From assembly GCF_002252755.1 (NCBI RefSeq), contig NZ_NHOY01000105.1, positions 1 through 64,000 on the forward strand: DNA of 64,000 nt, read 5' to 3'. Position numbers and translations under genes: made by a program. The notes beneath the pieces are model-generated. The model ran no database searches, was not told where the DNA came from, and worked only from the letters and a program-made list of their open reading frames with translations. This DNA comes from Halorubrum sp. Hd13. Lineage in GTDB: Archaea > Halobacteriota > Halobacteria > Halobacteriales > Haloferacaceae. Below, piece by piece: positions 34,153 to 42,257 of this stretch (the first letter of the stretch is position 1; each line of letters begins with the position of its first letter).

Positions 34153-34851
34153 TCAGTCGTCGCCGTTCATGTCGAGCGAGCGCTTCTCGCCGAGCTCCTC
34201 CTCCAAGCTCCCGCGCTCCCAGCTCCGAACGGCGTCGCCCTCGACCTCGGCGCGGAGCTTCTCCTCTAAGAGGTTCACGGCGACGCTGTTGGCCCCCTCC
34301 GGGATGATCACGTCGGCGTGCTTCTTCGACGGCTCGATGAACTGCTCGTGCATCGGCTTCACCGTCGAGAGGTACTGGTCGATGACGCCCTCCAGGTCGC
34401 GGCCGCGATCGATGACGTCCCGGCGGATCCGGCGCAGGATCCGGACGTCGGCGTCGGTCTCGACGAACAGCCGCAGGTCCATCATGTCGTTTATCTCCTC
34501 GTCGTACAACGCGAGGATCCCCTCCAGCACGATGACGTCGGTGGGTTCGACCGTCACGCGCTCCGCCTTCCGGTTGTGGATCTCGAAGTCGTACTGCGGC
34601 ATCTGCACGGACTGGCCCTCCAGCAGCGCTTCGAGGTGCTCGCGGAGGAGCTCCCACTCGAACGCCGACGGGTGGTCGTAGTTGACGGACTGTCGCTCCT
34701 CGAAGTCGAGGTGCGAGAGGTCCTCGTAGTAGTTGTCCAACGGGATGCGGGTGACGCTGTCGCCGAGGTCGCGGGTGACGAGCCGGGAGACGGTCGTCTT
34801 CCCCGCGCCGGTCCCTCCCGCGATCCCGATCACGAACGAGGGAATGGTCAT
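34153..34851 (-). CDS. udk: Uridine kinase
   Basis: 232 residues. It phosphorylates uridine and cytidine in pyrimidine salvage. The P-loop is GIAGGTGAGKTTVSRLV near residue 9, followed by IPLDNYYEDLSHLDFEER with the substrate-binding region, and VIVLEGILALYDEEINDMMD, then RRIRRDVIDRGRDLEGVIDQ, the LID/base region. A 30-residue acidic extension follows the family core, usual in haloarchaea. The start is 237 nt from the divergent CBS-domain gene; a perfect 18-bp palindrome lies 18-35 nt before the ATG, where a TATA box would be expected. Confidence 0.93.
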   Translation of the reverse strand: MTIPSFVIGIAGGTGAGKTTVSRLVTRDLGDSVTRIPLDNYYEDLSHLDFEERQSVNYDHPSAFEWELLREHLEALLEGQSVQMPQYDFEIHNRKAERVTVEPTDVIVLEGILALYDEEINDMMDLRLFVETDADVRILRRIRRDVIDRGRDLEGVIDQYLSTVKPMHEQFIEPSKKHADVIIPEGANSVAVNLLEEKLRAEVEGDAVRSWERGSLEEELGEKRSLDMNGDD

Positions 34852-34868
34852 GTGCTGGCTCGAACGCC

Positions 34869-34886
34869 GGAGGGTTTGAACCCTCC
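34869..34886. promoter_or_regulatory. Perfect palindrome in the udk core-promoter position
   Basis: GGAGGGTTTGAACCCTCC is an 18-bp near-perfect inverted repeat (8-bp arms around TG). It lies 18-35 nt upstream of the udk ATG, and no separate TATA box is seen there. A repressor binding here would block transcription, but RNA hairpin formation is also possible. Confidence 0.45.
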
Positions 34887-35088
34887 TCTTCGGTTCGCGG
34901 CCACGAGCCGAGCGAGGCGTCAAGCGCGTCGCGAACTGGCGCCAGGTGCGTCGCGATCCGGAGTCGAGCGCGTCGCGGCGACGGGACGAGGGAACCGTCG
35001 TTTTCAGTGCCGATCGGCTGGCTACGGTCGGAACGGATATAACGATACCGGGGGCAGCTTTTAGCCGTTTGCGTGGGATCCACGGTCC

Positions 35089-35718
35089 ATGCGAACAGAC
35101 ACCACGGTTCGTGACGTGATGCATCGCGAGTTCCTCGGCGTGAGCGAGTCCGACGGCCTGACCGACGCGGCGGCGCTGATGGTCGAGGAGGAGACCGACT
35201 GCCTCGTCGTCGTTCGCGGCGGCGAGCCAGTCGGACGGCTCGGCTCTCGGGACGCGCTCGGTGCGCTCCTCGACGCCGACGTCCAGAGCGAGGGAGACGC
35301 AGGCGGTCCCACGGTCGGGTCGGTGATGGGACCGCCCCTTCCGACGGTGACGCCGGACGACTCGCTCGCGGCAGTCGAGGAGCGCCTCGTCTCCGAGGGG
35401 GCCGACCGCGTCGTGGCGGTCGAGGGCGGCGAGGCGGTCGGCGTCGTCACCGCCGGCGACGCGCTCGCCGCGGGCGCACCGCGGACCGGCGACGGGGCTC
35501 GCGAGGCCGCAGTCGCCGACGAGTCGCTCCACGGAACGCGGCGCGGCGACGAGGGGATGCTCGGCTCGGACGGCGGCGTCGACTCGACGAGCGATGCCGC
35601 CGCGACGGACGCGTCGGGATCGGCGACGCAGGGCGTCTGCGAGAGCTGCGGGGCGCTCGTCCCGGACCTGGTGACCGCCAACGGGCAGGCCATCTGTCCG
35701 GAGTGCCGCGAGGTGTGA
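35089..35718 (+). CDS. Paired CBS-domain protein with a C-terminal zinc ribbon
   Basis: 209 residues. Two CBS motifs form one Bateman module: TVRDVMHREFLGVSESDGL and GSVMGPPLPTVTPDDSLAAV, each ending in GVVTAGDALA-like strands. After a Ser/Asp/Gly-rich linker (about residues 125-178) the C-terminus has CESCGALVPDL...CPECREV, a zinc ribbon. CBS pairs bind adenine nucleotides; the ribbon could dock on nucleic acid or protein. The TATA-like CTTTTAGC near 35057 gives a near-leaderless transcript. Partner unknown. Confidence 0.85.
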   Translation: MRTDTTVRDVMHREFLGVSESDGLTDAAALMVEEETDCLVVVRGGEPVGRLGSRDALGALLDADVQSEGDAGGPTVGSVMGPPLPTVTPDDSLAAVEERLVSEGADRVVAVEGGEAVGVVTAGDALAAGAPRTGDGAREAAVADESLHGTRRGDEGMLGSDGGVDSTSDAAATDASGSATQGVCESCGALVPDLVTANGQAICPECREV

Positions 35719-35814
35719 GCCGTCCGACCGGCTCTCTTCCCGTCGTCCCGACCGGCGGCCGCGACCGGATCGCGTCGGTACCCTCATCCCGCGGCGCGCC
35801 GAACGAGCGAACGA

Positions 35815-36348
35815 ATGTCAGACGACGAGCGCCCGACGGTCGCGCCGGCGACGGTCGACGACGTGGACGACGTCACCGACCTGTGGGTCGCGCTGGCGGA
35901 GGACCAGCGAAGCCACGGCTCCACGCTGCTCGCCGAGCCGAACCGCACAGCGGTGCGCGAGTGGGTCGCGCGTTCCGTCGTCACCGGTGAACTGCTCGTC
36001 GCTCGCGACGGCGACCTCGACGGCGCCCCGGTCGGCTTCGTCGGCTTCTCGATCGACCGCGAGGGCTACGAGCGCGACCGCGTCCGCGGAACGGTGAGCA
36101 ACCTGTTCGTGGTCTCCGAACGCCGCGGCGAGGGTATCGGCGCCGACCTCCTCGACGCCGCCGAGCGCGCGCTGGCGGCGGCGGGCGCCGAAACGGTCGC
36201 GCTGGAGGCGCTCGCCGACAACGACCGGGCCCGCGCGTTTTACGACAGTCGCGGGTACGACCTCCACCGCGTCGAGCTGACGAAGTCGCTGTCGGAGCGG
36301 GTCGGCGACGAGTCCGACGCCGGGGGGTCCGCGGGCGGAACCGAGTGA
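35815..36348 (+). CDS. GNAT N-acetyltransferase
   Basis: 177 residues. The acetyl-CoA pyrophosphate loop is RRGEGIGADLLDAAE (Q/R-x-x-G-x-G/A), preceded by the strand VSNLFVVSE and followed by LEALADNDRARAFYDSRGYD, the standard GNAT C-terminal half. The N-terminal part APATVDDVDDVTDLWVALAE is the acceptor side, not assignable to a substrate. The last 20 residues are Gly/Ser rich. It lies 96 nt after the CBS gene and 68 nt before the tRNA-Thr gene. Confidence 0.87.
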   Translation: MSDDERPTVAPATVDDVDDVTDLWVALAEDQRSHGSTLLAEPNRTAVREWVARSVVTGELLVARDGDLDGAPVGFVGFSIDREGYERDRVRGTVSNLFVVSERRGEGIGADLLDAAERALAAAGAETVALEALADNDRARAFYDSRGYDLHRVELTKSLSERVGDESDAGGSAGGTE

Positions 36349-36416
36349 CCGCGGACGAACGTCAGGCTCGCCGAAAGCGACACGCACTCATAGGAGGCCC
36401 GAGTACGCCAATCCGC

Positions 36417-36490
36417 GCCAGGGGAGCATGGGCGGTTCATGCACTCGACTTGTAATCGAGACTTCCGGGGTTCAAATCCCTGCCCTGGCT
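36417..36490 (+). tRNA. tRNA-Thr (anticodon TGT)
   Basis: 74 nt. Acceptor GCCAGGG/CCCTGGC is perfect with discriminator T. D arm GCAT-GGGCGGTTC-ATGC, anticodon stem CTCGA/TCGAG with loop CTTGTAA and anticodon TGT, T arm CGGGG-TTCAAAT-CCCTG. CCA not encoded. The DNA right after it changes character and holds a decayed transposase, so this tRNA probably marks the left end of an integrated island. A direct repeat of its 3' end on the right was not found by eye. Confidence 0.95.
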
Positions 36491-36674
36491 TGCTCGCTCT
36501 TCCGTAAACTGGTGTTACCAGAAAAATTAGTGCCTCTATTCGGGCAGAATCGGATATACAAACGAACCGCCCCGCTTTCGGCCAGAGGCCAGCGGAACTC
36601 GCGGAACATGGCGTAATAGAATTTCGGCCCGAGAGGCTCGACGCTATTATCGAGCGGCGTCTCAAGAAGATCTG

Positions 36675-37453
36675 GTGAGAACGCTCTTTTTCACCTGCGG
36701 CGCAGAGAGCCTCCACGCCCGCGACGGCTCCGACCGTATCTGGTGTGGCCGCTGTGACTGGAAAGCCACGTCCACCCGCCTGACGATCATTCTACGATTC
36801 GGAACTCATCCTCGGTGAGCTCCTCAACGCCTTCATTCTCCACGCTAACACACTGCTAAACATAACCCGGGCGGCCCTCCTCTCACCGTGTTACACGACA
36901 CTTCACGACCAACTCAGCGAGTTCGAAACGCGTTCTGTCGGGGATTTCCGACTGTCTGGGAAATGCGCTCCCAGACAGTCGATGGGCCAACACAGGTCAA
37001 AGAAACACACCAGGTGTGTGCCGGATTTGAATACAAAGACCAGCCGCGGTCGAGTCCATGCCGCGGCGGGTCGTCAGAGGGCGGACGCACCCGCTGGACA
37101 GAGGATCAGGGAGAGGACTGACGCTCGTCGCGGCAGGCCGCGACGTGCTTCGGGTGGTGTCAGCTCAGGAGGGAAGCGACCACGAGGGCGATCTCGGGCC
37201 AGTTATTGAGGAGGTCGACGACTTCTCTCAACTGCTGGGAGAGGTCCGGACCGACGGACTGCCGGCCTCCCGAGGCATGGAGCATGAAGTCTGCGCCAAC
37301 GCCGTCGCGCCCGATCACTTCGTGACCGGGCGGATCGACCGGCTGGTCGAGGAGTCGGTCGCGACGGGCGCGTGCGACACCCGCGAAGCGGCCCGCGAGG
37401 CATCGGGTGGGGCGTCACGTCGGGTCGGCCCGCGACACCGTGCCTGCTCTTGA
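36675..37453 (+). pseudogene. Decayed transposase (zinc-ribbon/DDE, IS1595-like)
   Basis: Transposase-like sequence in three frames. Frame 1 from 36675 has FFTCGAESLHARDGSDRIWC then GRCDWKAT, the N-terminal zinc ribbon. A shifted frame continues FYDSELILGELLNAFILHAN, then TTLHDQLSEFETR. A third segment, VDGPTQVKETHQVCAGFEYK, is the DDE start with the usual GPxxVxET region, followed after another shift by LTLVAAGRDVLRVVSAQEGS and GPVIEEVDDFSQLLGEV. Stops and at least two frameshifts show it is dead. The whole 36491-37661 stretch has no intact gene. Family name is by pattern only. Confidence 0.6.
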
Positions 37454-37661
37454 CACTTGTATCACGCCGTGTACACTGAAGACGTCGTGAACGGTGTAGC
37501 TCCCGAAACATGATACTGGCCCAACAAAAATCCGTAGACACCCTCATCTGACGGGGAGACCGTGGGGGACGGTCGGGTGGGGGCACCGACCGAACAGTCG
37601 CTCGGTTCGTCCCGACCGGCGCCCGACCGAGCCCGAACCAGCGATCCGTCGATACCTGACA

Positions 37662-39416
37662 ATGGCAACACCGTCAGATCACGACCACGAACACGACAAC
37701 GATGGCACAGGCCGTTGGGACTTCCCGCCGCTCTACCCGTCCCCCGTTGAGGAACCGCCAGTTGGGGAAATCCCGGACGAGGGGCTCCCCGAGGATCCAA
37801 CGGATCACGAGGCGTTCATGGACTGGGTCGAGAGCCAGTGTGACACGACGAACGATAAACAACCCGTCGAACAGTACGACGGGACGCTGGGCGTCTCGAA
37901 GTCGTTCGTCGACAACCACGAGTCACCCGTCGGCCTCATCCAATGGAACGACGACCTTGACCAGCGGTATTCGGACCCCGGCAGGTTCGCGGGCGATCGT
38001 TGGTGCACCGGGACGCTGGTCGCCGACGATCTGTTTCTGACGGCGGGGCACTGTTTCGACTCCGCCCCGGGCGTGCCGGTGAAAGGTGGCCAGCGGATCC
38101 GTCCCCACGAAATCGCGACGAACATGCACGTCGACTTCAATTACCAAGTCGACCCGTCGGGGAACCTCAGGCAGGAACAGCAGTTCGACATCGTCGAGCT
38201 CGTCGAACGCGACAGGGGCGGACTCGACTACGCAGTGGTCAGGCTCTCGGGGACGCCCGGCAACCGGTTCGGGTCGGCGACGCTTGCTACCTCGCCCGTC
38301 CAGCAGGGCGATTCCCTCTGCATTATCCAGCATCCAAGGGGTCGCCCGAAGAAGATCGAAGCCGGGACGGCGACGCACGTCCATACGAGTTCGACCTCGG
38401 GACAGCTTGGGGAGGACTACTTCGGGTACGGTGACATCGACACGCTCCGCGGCAGTTCCGGGTCGGGGGTCCTCCGGGAATCCGACGGCGCCATCGTCGG
38501 CGTCCACACCAACGGCGGCTGCCGCGCCGGACGCGGGGGTCACAACCACGGAGTGAAGATCGGTCCGATTCTCAACGAGTCGGACGTTCTTACCGCGTTC
38601 TCATTGAAGAACCCGATCGAGGGGAAGATTCCCCTCAGCGAAAAGAACTTCCCATCCGAGAAGATGAAATTCACCGACGAGGGGGTCGGCGGGAACAAAT
38701 TCCTCAACGATCCGCCGGTAGGGACCGGCGGCCGAGGGACGGTCAAACACGTCGACGACCGAAAGGCGACCGGGCTGGACAAACCGCCCGGCGACCCCGC
38801 CGGCCAAGGTGGGGGTGTCGGTGGCGACGTTCCCGGGGCTGGTGGCGGTCTTGAGTACACCCCAACGCGACCGTACATCCCAGAAAAAAACAAGTTCACC
38901 GACGAACCGGGCGGTACGCTCCCATTCCGCGACACGCCGATCGGCGGCGGCGACGGCGGCACCTCCCCGTACATCGACCGTCGAAAGGCGACCGGGCTAG
39001 ACAAGCAGTTCGACGACATGGGGCTGGGACAGATGCCGTTCAGCCCGATTCAGCAACAGGGGCAGAGGCAACCGCAGGGATACGGATACGGCTTCGGGCA
39101 CGCCGGAGGGAGCAAAGCCGGCGGCGGAGAGCGTCCGTTCGTCCTCCAGACGCCACATCACGTGGGCCGAGGTTCCGGCGCCGACCTGCAGGGGACGGGA
39201 CAGGGCCAGGGTCAGGGTCAACCCCACGGCCACGGCGGGACCGACCGGACGGCTGGCGGCGGAGGTGGGGAGCTGCAGTCAACCTACGAACAGCTCCTGA
39301 GCGACATGCAGCAGTTTCTCCAGCAACAACAGACGCAACTGCAGGCCATCAACGACCAGTACCGTCAGTTGGCCGCCGAGTACCAGCAATTCCTCTCGCA
39401 GGGGTCCCAGCGGTGA
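37662..39416 (+). CDS. Trypsin-like serine protease with repeated Thr/Asp/Lys-rich C-terminal motifs; candidate graspetide-type substrate
   Basis: 584 residues, no signal peptide (MATPSDHDHEHDNDG...). Residues 85-310 are an S1-type protease: WCTGTLVADDLFLTAGHCF gives H130, GLDYAVVRL gives D189, RGSSGSGVL gives S266, so the triad is intact. Two near-identical repeats follow: 332-374 and 407-448, sharing EK-x-KFTDE, (N/R)D-x-P(V/I)G and RKATGLDK. Gly-rich linkers come next (GTGQGQGQGQPHGHGG), then a Gln-rich helix to the end (YEQLLSDMQQFLQQQQTQLQ). A GTG-started ATP-grasp ligase gene follows by 124 nt. I infer the repeats are cross-linking sites; this is not shown by sequence. Promoter not clear; AT-rich ACAAAAATCC near 37525. 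Confidence 0.8.
   Translation: MATPSDHDHEHDNDGTGRWDFPPLYPSPVEEPPVGEIPDEGLPEDPTDHEAFMDWVESQCDTTNDKQPVEQYDGTLGVSKSFVDNHESPVGLIQWNDDLDQRYSDPGRFAGDRWCTGTLVADDLFLTAGHCFDSAPGVPVKGGQRIRPHEIATNMHVDFNYQVDPSGNLRQEQQFDIVELVERDRGGLDYAVVRLSGTPGNRFGSATLATSPVQQGDSLCIIQHPRGRPKKIEAGTATHVHTSSTSGQLGEDYFGYGDIDTLRGSSGSGVLRESDGAIVGVHTNGGCRAGRGGHNHGVKIGPILNESDVLTAFSLKNPIEGKIPLSEKNFPSEKMKFTDEGVGGNKFLNDPPVGTGGRGTVKHVDDRKATGLDKPPGDPAGQGGGVGGDVPGAGGGLEYTPTRPYIPEKNKFTDEPGGTLPFRDTPIGGGDGGTSPYIDRRKATGLDKQFDDMGLGQMPFSPIQQQGQRQPQGYGYGFGHAGGSKAGGGERPFVLQTPHHVGRGSGADLQGTGQGQGQGQPHGHGGTDRTAGGGGGELQSTYEQLLSDMQQFLQQQQTQLQAINDQYRQLAAEYQQFLSQGSQR
38655..38783 (+). repeat. Protease C-terminal repeat unit 1
   Basis: Encodes residues 332-374 (SEKMKFTDEGVGG...RKATGLDK). 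Compared with unit 2, about half of positions are identical, concentrated in KFTDE and RKATGLDK. Confidence 0.8.
38880..39005 (+). repeat. Protease C-terminal repeat unit 2
   Basis: Encodes residues 407-448 (PEKNKFTDEPGG...RKATGLDK). It is separated from unit 1 by a Gly-rich linker of about 30 residues. Confidence 0.8.
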
Positions 39417-39540
39417 CGCCCGCTCGCAACCGCCCCGACCGACGGGTCGCGTCATCGGTCGGTGACGCCGGGCGGGCGCGGCGGAACGGCCCGGCCCCGA
39501 CCGGAGACGATCGAGGAGTGCCAATCCGGAGGGCTCTCCC

Positions 39541-40533
39541 GTGATCCTGGTCGTCTCCGAGGCCGACGATGACCACGCGCGGGCGGTCCTGGACCGGCTC
39601 GAGCGCCGCGGCGTCGCCGCCAGGCTGCTGGACACGTCGGCGTTCCCGCAGCGACTGTCCCTGTCGATGACGTACGCCCGGACGGACCCGGACGGGACCG
39701 GGGCCGACGGCGATGACGAGCCGGCGCTGCACGCCCGACTGGGCGACCTCGAGTTGGCCGACTGTGGCGCGGTCTGGTGGCGCCGTCCCCAACCGTTCGA
39801 CCTGTCGCCGGAACTCACTGGCAACGTCGACCGGTCGTTCGCCTACCGGGAGTGTCAGGCCGCGATCGGCGGCCTCTGGCGGACGCTCGACGCGGAATGG
39901 ATGAACCACCCGACCCACGACGAGGAGGCCGCCCGCAAGCCCTACCAGCTACGGGTCGCCCAGCAGATCGGGTTCGAAATTCCCGAGACCTGCATCACCA
40001 ACGACCCGGCCCGGGCTCAGGCGTTCGTCGACGCACACGGCGCCTCGAAGACCATGTACAAGGCGTTCACCGGAACCGAAGCCGCCTGGCGGGAGACACG
40101 CGTCCTCCGGGACGGCGAGACGGATGTCATCGCCGCCGTGCGGCACGCGCCGGTCATCTTCCAGGAGTACGTCCCTGCGGGCGTCGACCTCCGGATCACG
40201 GTCGTTGACGGCGAGGTGTTTCCGGCGGAGATCCACTCTCAGGAGACGGCCTACCCCGTCGACTACCGCATGAACGTCGATCGGGCCCGGGTCGAACCCG
40301 CCGACCTGCCCGACGACATCCGCGACCGGCTCCGGGAGTACGTCGACCGGCTGGGGCTGGTGTACGGGGCGATCGACATGCGACGGCGACCGGACGGGCA
40401 GCACGTCTTCCTCGAGATCAACCCGTCGGGACAGTGGCTGTTCATGGAGGAGCGTACCGGTCAGCCCATCACCGAGACTGTCGCCCGGGTCCTCGCGGAG
40501 GCAGACGCGCAGACACCGCCCGCCCGCCACTGA
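39541..40533 (+). CDS. ATP-grasp peptide ligase of the MvdC/MvdD (microviridin/graspetide) type
   Basis: 330 residues from a GTG at 39541 with CGGAGG 9-14 nt ahead. The order matches ATP-grasp ribosomal peptide maturases: a pre-ATP-grasp domain (ILVVSEADDDHARAVLDRLE), the WWRRPQPFDL segment, EEAARKPYQLRVAQQIGFEIP, the hinge FQEYVPAGVDLRITVVDGEV (E209) and the metal site FLEINPSGQW (E292, N294). Such enzymes join Thr/Ser/Lys side chains to Asp/Glu carboxylates of a partner peptide using ATP. RimK or other ATP-grasp ligases are less likely given the WWRRP and SGQW motifs. It is directly downstream of the repeat-bearing protease, the obvious candidate substrate. Confidence 0.82.
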   Translation: MILVVSEADDDHARAVLDRLERRGVAARLLDTSAFPQRLSLSMTYARTDPDGTGADGDDEPALHARLGDLELADCGAVWWRRPQPFDLSPELTGNVDRSFAYRECQAAIGGLWRTLDAEWMNHPTHDEEAARKPYQLRVAQQIGFEIPETCITNDPARAQAFVDAHGASKTMYKAFTGTEAAWRETRVLRDGETDVIAAVRHAPVIFQEYVPAGVDLRITVVDGEVFPAEIHSQETAYPVDYRMNVDRARVEPADLPDDIRDRLREYVDRLGLVYGAIDMRRRPDGQHVFLEINPSGQWLFMEERTGQPITETVARVLAEADAQTPPARH

Positions 40534-40642
40534 TGGAATCGACTTTTCGGGACCGGTCCGATCCGGTCCGGTCGAGGCCTGGCGACGAGGGAGCGCGCTC
40601 CGGATCAGAGCGTCCCTCGTCAGTGGCCCGCCCGGTGGAACG

Positions 40643-41431
40643 TCAGGCGCACACCTCCTCCGGGGCCAGCGGCGTCGCCTCCCGCAGGCAGGTCTCGAAG
40701 ATGTCGATGGCCCACGCATAGACCGCTTCGTCGTCGGTGACCAGCGCACCTCTGAGCACGTTCCGGTCGTCGGTCAGATCGATCCTGACCGTGTCGTCGA
40801 CGATCCAGACCGCGATCGGGACCTCCTCGCAGACGTACAAGTCAGCGTTCGCGTGGGCGAGCAGTTCGTTGACTCGTTGGGCCGTCGGGGGATGACTTCT
40901 GGCGGCGTCGACGACCGCCGGCGTAACGACGAGTTCCAGTCGCGTACCGTCAACGACGACATCCCGAAGGTTCTCGACGATCCGTGGGGCCGACGCACAG
41001 GTAACGGCTCGGATCCGTTCGCCGGCGCGGTGGAAGGCCGCGAGCTCCCGGAGCAGGACGGTCGCGTCGCTCCCGTCCACCAAGACGACCTCCGCGTTCC
41101 GCAGTCGCCGGACATCGAACGTCACGACCTCGCTTGAGAGCCACTGGAGCGGTTCCCGGAGACGGCGTTCGGCCTCGAAGTCGCCCACTAGGTCTTTGAA
41201 CCGTTCACAGACCCAGCAGCCGAGCGGCGTCGTCGTGTACTCCCGTTCCGACCGCTCGATCCAGCCTCGGCCTTCGAGTTCCCGGAGAATGCGTGCGACG
41301 GTCACGCGGGAGGCGTCGACCGACTCGACGAGTTCGCGACGGCCGCGGGGCGACTCCTGGAGCAACTCTAGGATCGCGACGCGGTTCGCGGAGTTGGCCA
41401 GATACGCGATCTCGTCGAGCGCCGCCTCCAT
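40643..41431 (-). CDS. Winged-helix transcriptional regulator
   Basis: 262 residues from the ATG at 41431. The winged helix is N-terminal: LANSANRVAILELLQESPRG then VTVARILRELEGRGWIERS and YTTTPLG as the wing. The C-terminal part (VVLVDGSDATVLLREL, then VTPAVVDAARSH, VPIAVWIVDDTVRIDLTDD) is a haloarchaeal ligand-sensing half like those of TrmB/IclR-type regulators. A minus-strand TATA box (TTTATACG) is centred 27 nt before the ATG, favouring it over a GTG at 41446. It is convergent with the ATP-grasp gene (109 nt apart) and may control the cassette; that is inference. Confidence 0.85.
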   Translation of the reverse strand: MEAALDEIAYLANSANRVAILELLQESPRGRRELVESVDASRVTVARILRELEGRGWIERSEREYTTTPLGCWVCERFKDLVGDFEAERRLREPLQWLSSEVVTFDVRRLRNAEVVLVDGSDATVLLRELAAFHRAGERIRAVTCASAPRIVENLRDVVVDGTRLELVVTPAVVDAARSHPPTAQRVNELLAHANADLYVCEEVPIAVWIVDDTVRIDLTDDRNVLRGALVTDDEAVYAWAIDIFETCLREATPLAPEEVCA

Positions 41432-41454
41432 GTGTAACTGTACCACGATTTTTC

Positions 41455-41462
41455 GTATAAAT
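41455..41462 (-). promoter_or_regulatory. TATA box of the winged-helix regulator
   Basis: TTTATACG on the minus strand, centred 27 nt ahead of the ATG at 41431, implies a leaderless transcript and decides the start. Confidence 0.65.
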
Positions 41463-41728
41463 CTATGGACCTCACATAATCTAAATAATTACGCGTTCGT
41501 CGGCGGGAATCGTCGTGCACCCGGAGCACCGACCGTGACTCATCGGCCTGTCGCTCCGTGGGATGTCCTCGGCGGTCCGGAGTCGATCGGGGGAACCGGC
41601 GACCGCGGACAGCGACGTGGACGTCGCGGCCGCCACGGTCGCTACGATCGTCGGCCGGGACGTGCCGCGCGATCCGATCCTCGCTCGGCGGGCCGAGTCG
41701 ATGCGCCGATCGCTTCGCGGGACGGTGA

Positions 41729-41962
41729 AGCGAGCGATTCCGAGCTGGGCGCCCACCGTCCACTCGGGGCTGTTCGCCCGCGGGCGGATACAGGTGGATC
41801 GCACAGTTTCACCCGGACGAAGAGGAGCAGGCCGTCACCGATCTGTTCGCGTCGGAAGCCGGAGCGGCGACGCGCCGGGGCGGCCCCCTGTACGTCGCCG
41901 CCGGCGACGAGTCGACCCTCTCGGCGCTGTGGGACGCGGTCAGCGACGACTCGCGGGGATAA
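41729..41962 (+). pseudogene. Coding-like fragment without a start codon
   Basis: The frame ending at TAA 41962 reads YRWIAQFHPDEEEQ, then AVTDLFASEAGAATRRGG and ALWDAVSDDSRG, an acidic protein-like sequence with haloarchaeal codon use. It has no ATG/GTG start, only a stop at 41726-41728. Another frame upstream (41563-41760) is also protein-like (PATADSDVDVAAATVATIVG; RRAESMRRSLRGTVKRA), so a frameshifted or truncated gene is likely. Not recognised. The region 41432-42015 holds no intact gene. Confidence 0.4.
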
Positions 41963-41987
41963 CTGGGTCCGTTTCTCGGAGAGTCAC

Positions 41988-41994
41988 TTATATA
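41988..41994 (+). promoter_or_regulatory. TATA box of the 42016 gene
   Basis: TTATATA centred 25 nt before the ATG at 42016, as for a leaderless transcript. It supports this short gene being real. Confidence 0.6.
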
Positions 41995-42015
41995 CGCCCC
42001 ACACCGATCCGCGGT

Positions 42016-42222
42016 ATGGACCGGACCGACACCGCGCTGCTCGGCGTCGCCGGGGTCGTCGCCGCTCTCGTCCTCGCCATCGTCTTCGCCGCGGGCGTCC
42101 TGTTCGGCCTCGACGAGTCCGTGACTCGGCCGATCCGGCTGCTCGCCGTCGAACCGTTCGCGTGGATCGTCGTCGCGGCGCTGCTCGTCGCGGTCGTCGG
42201 TCACGCGTACATCGACGGCTGA
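42016..42222 (+). CDS. Small two-helix membrane protein
   Basis: 68 residues: MDRTDTALLGVAGVVAALVL, second helix FAWIVVAALLVAVVGHAYI. The linker (FGLDESVTRPIRLLA) is conserved-looking. A strong TATA box lies 25 nt ahead. Function unknown. It is convergent with a UspA gene whose stop is 36 nt away. Confidence 0.65.
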   Translation: MDRTDTALLGVAGVVAALVLAIVFAAGVLFGLDESVTRPIRLLAVEPFAWIVVAALLVAVVGHAYIDG

Positions 42223-42257
42223 CGACGCGGACGGGGGGCCGGGCCGTCGCTCCCGCG

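Noticed and set aside
36240-36716. 158-codon minus-strand frame over the GNAT end and tRNA-Thr
   Set aside because: It runs through a structurally perfect tRNA gene on the other strand.
37462-37800. Minus-strand frame across the protease start
   Set aside because: No start signals and it overlaps the well-supported protease N-terminus.
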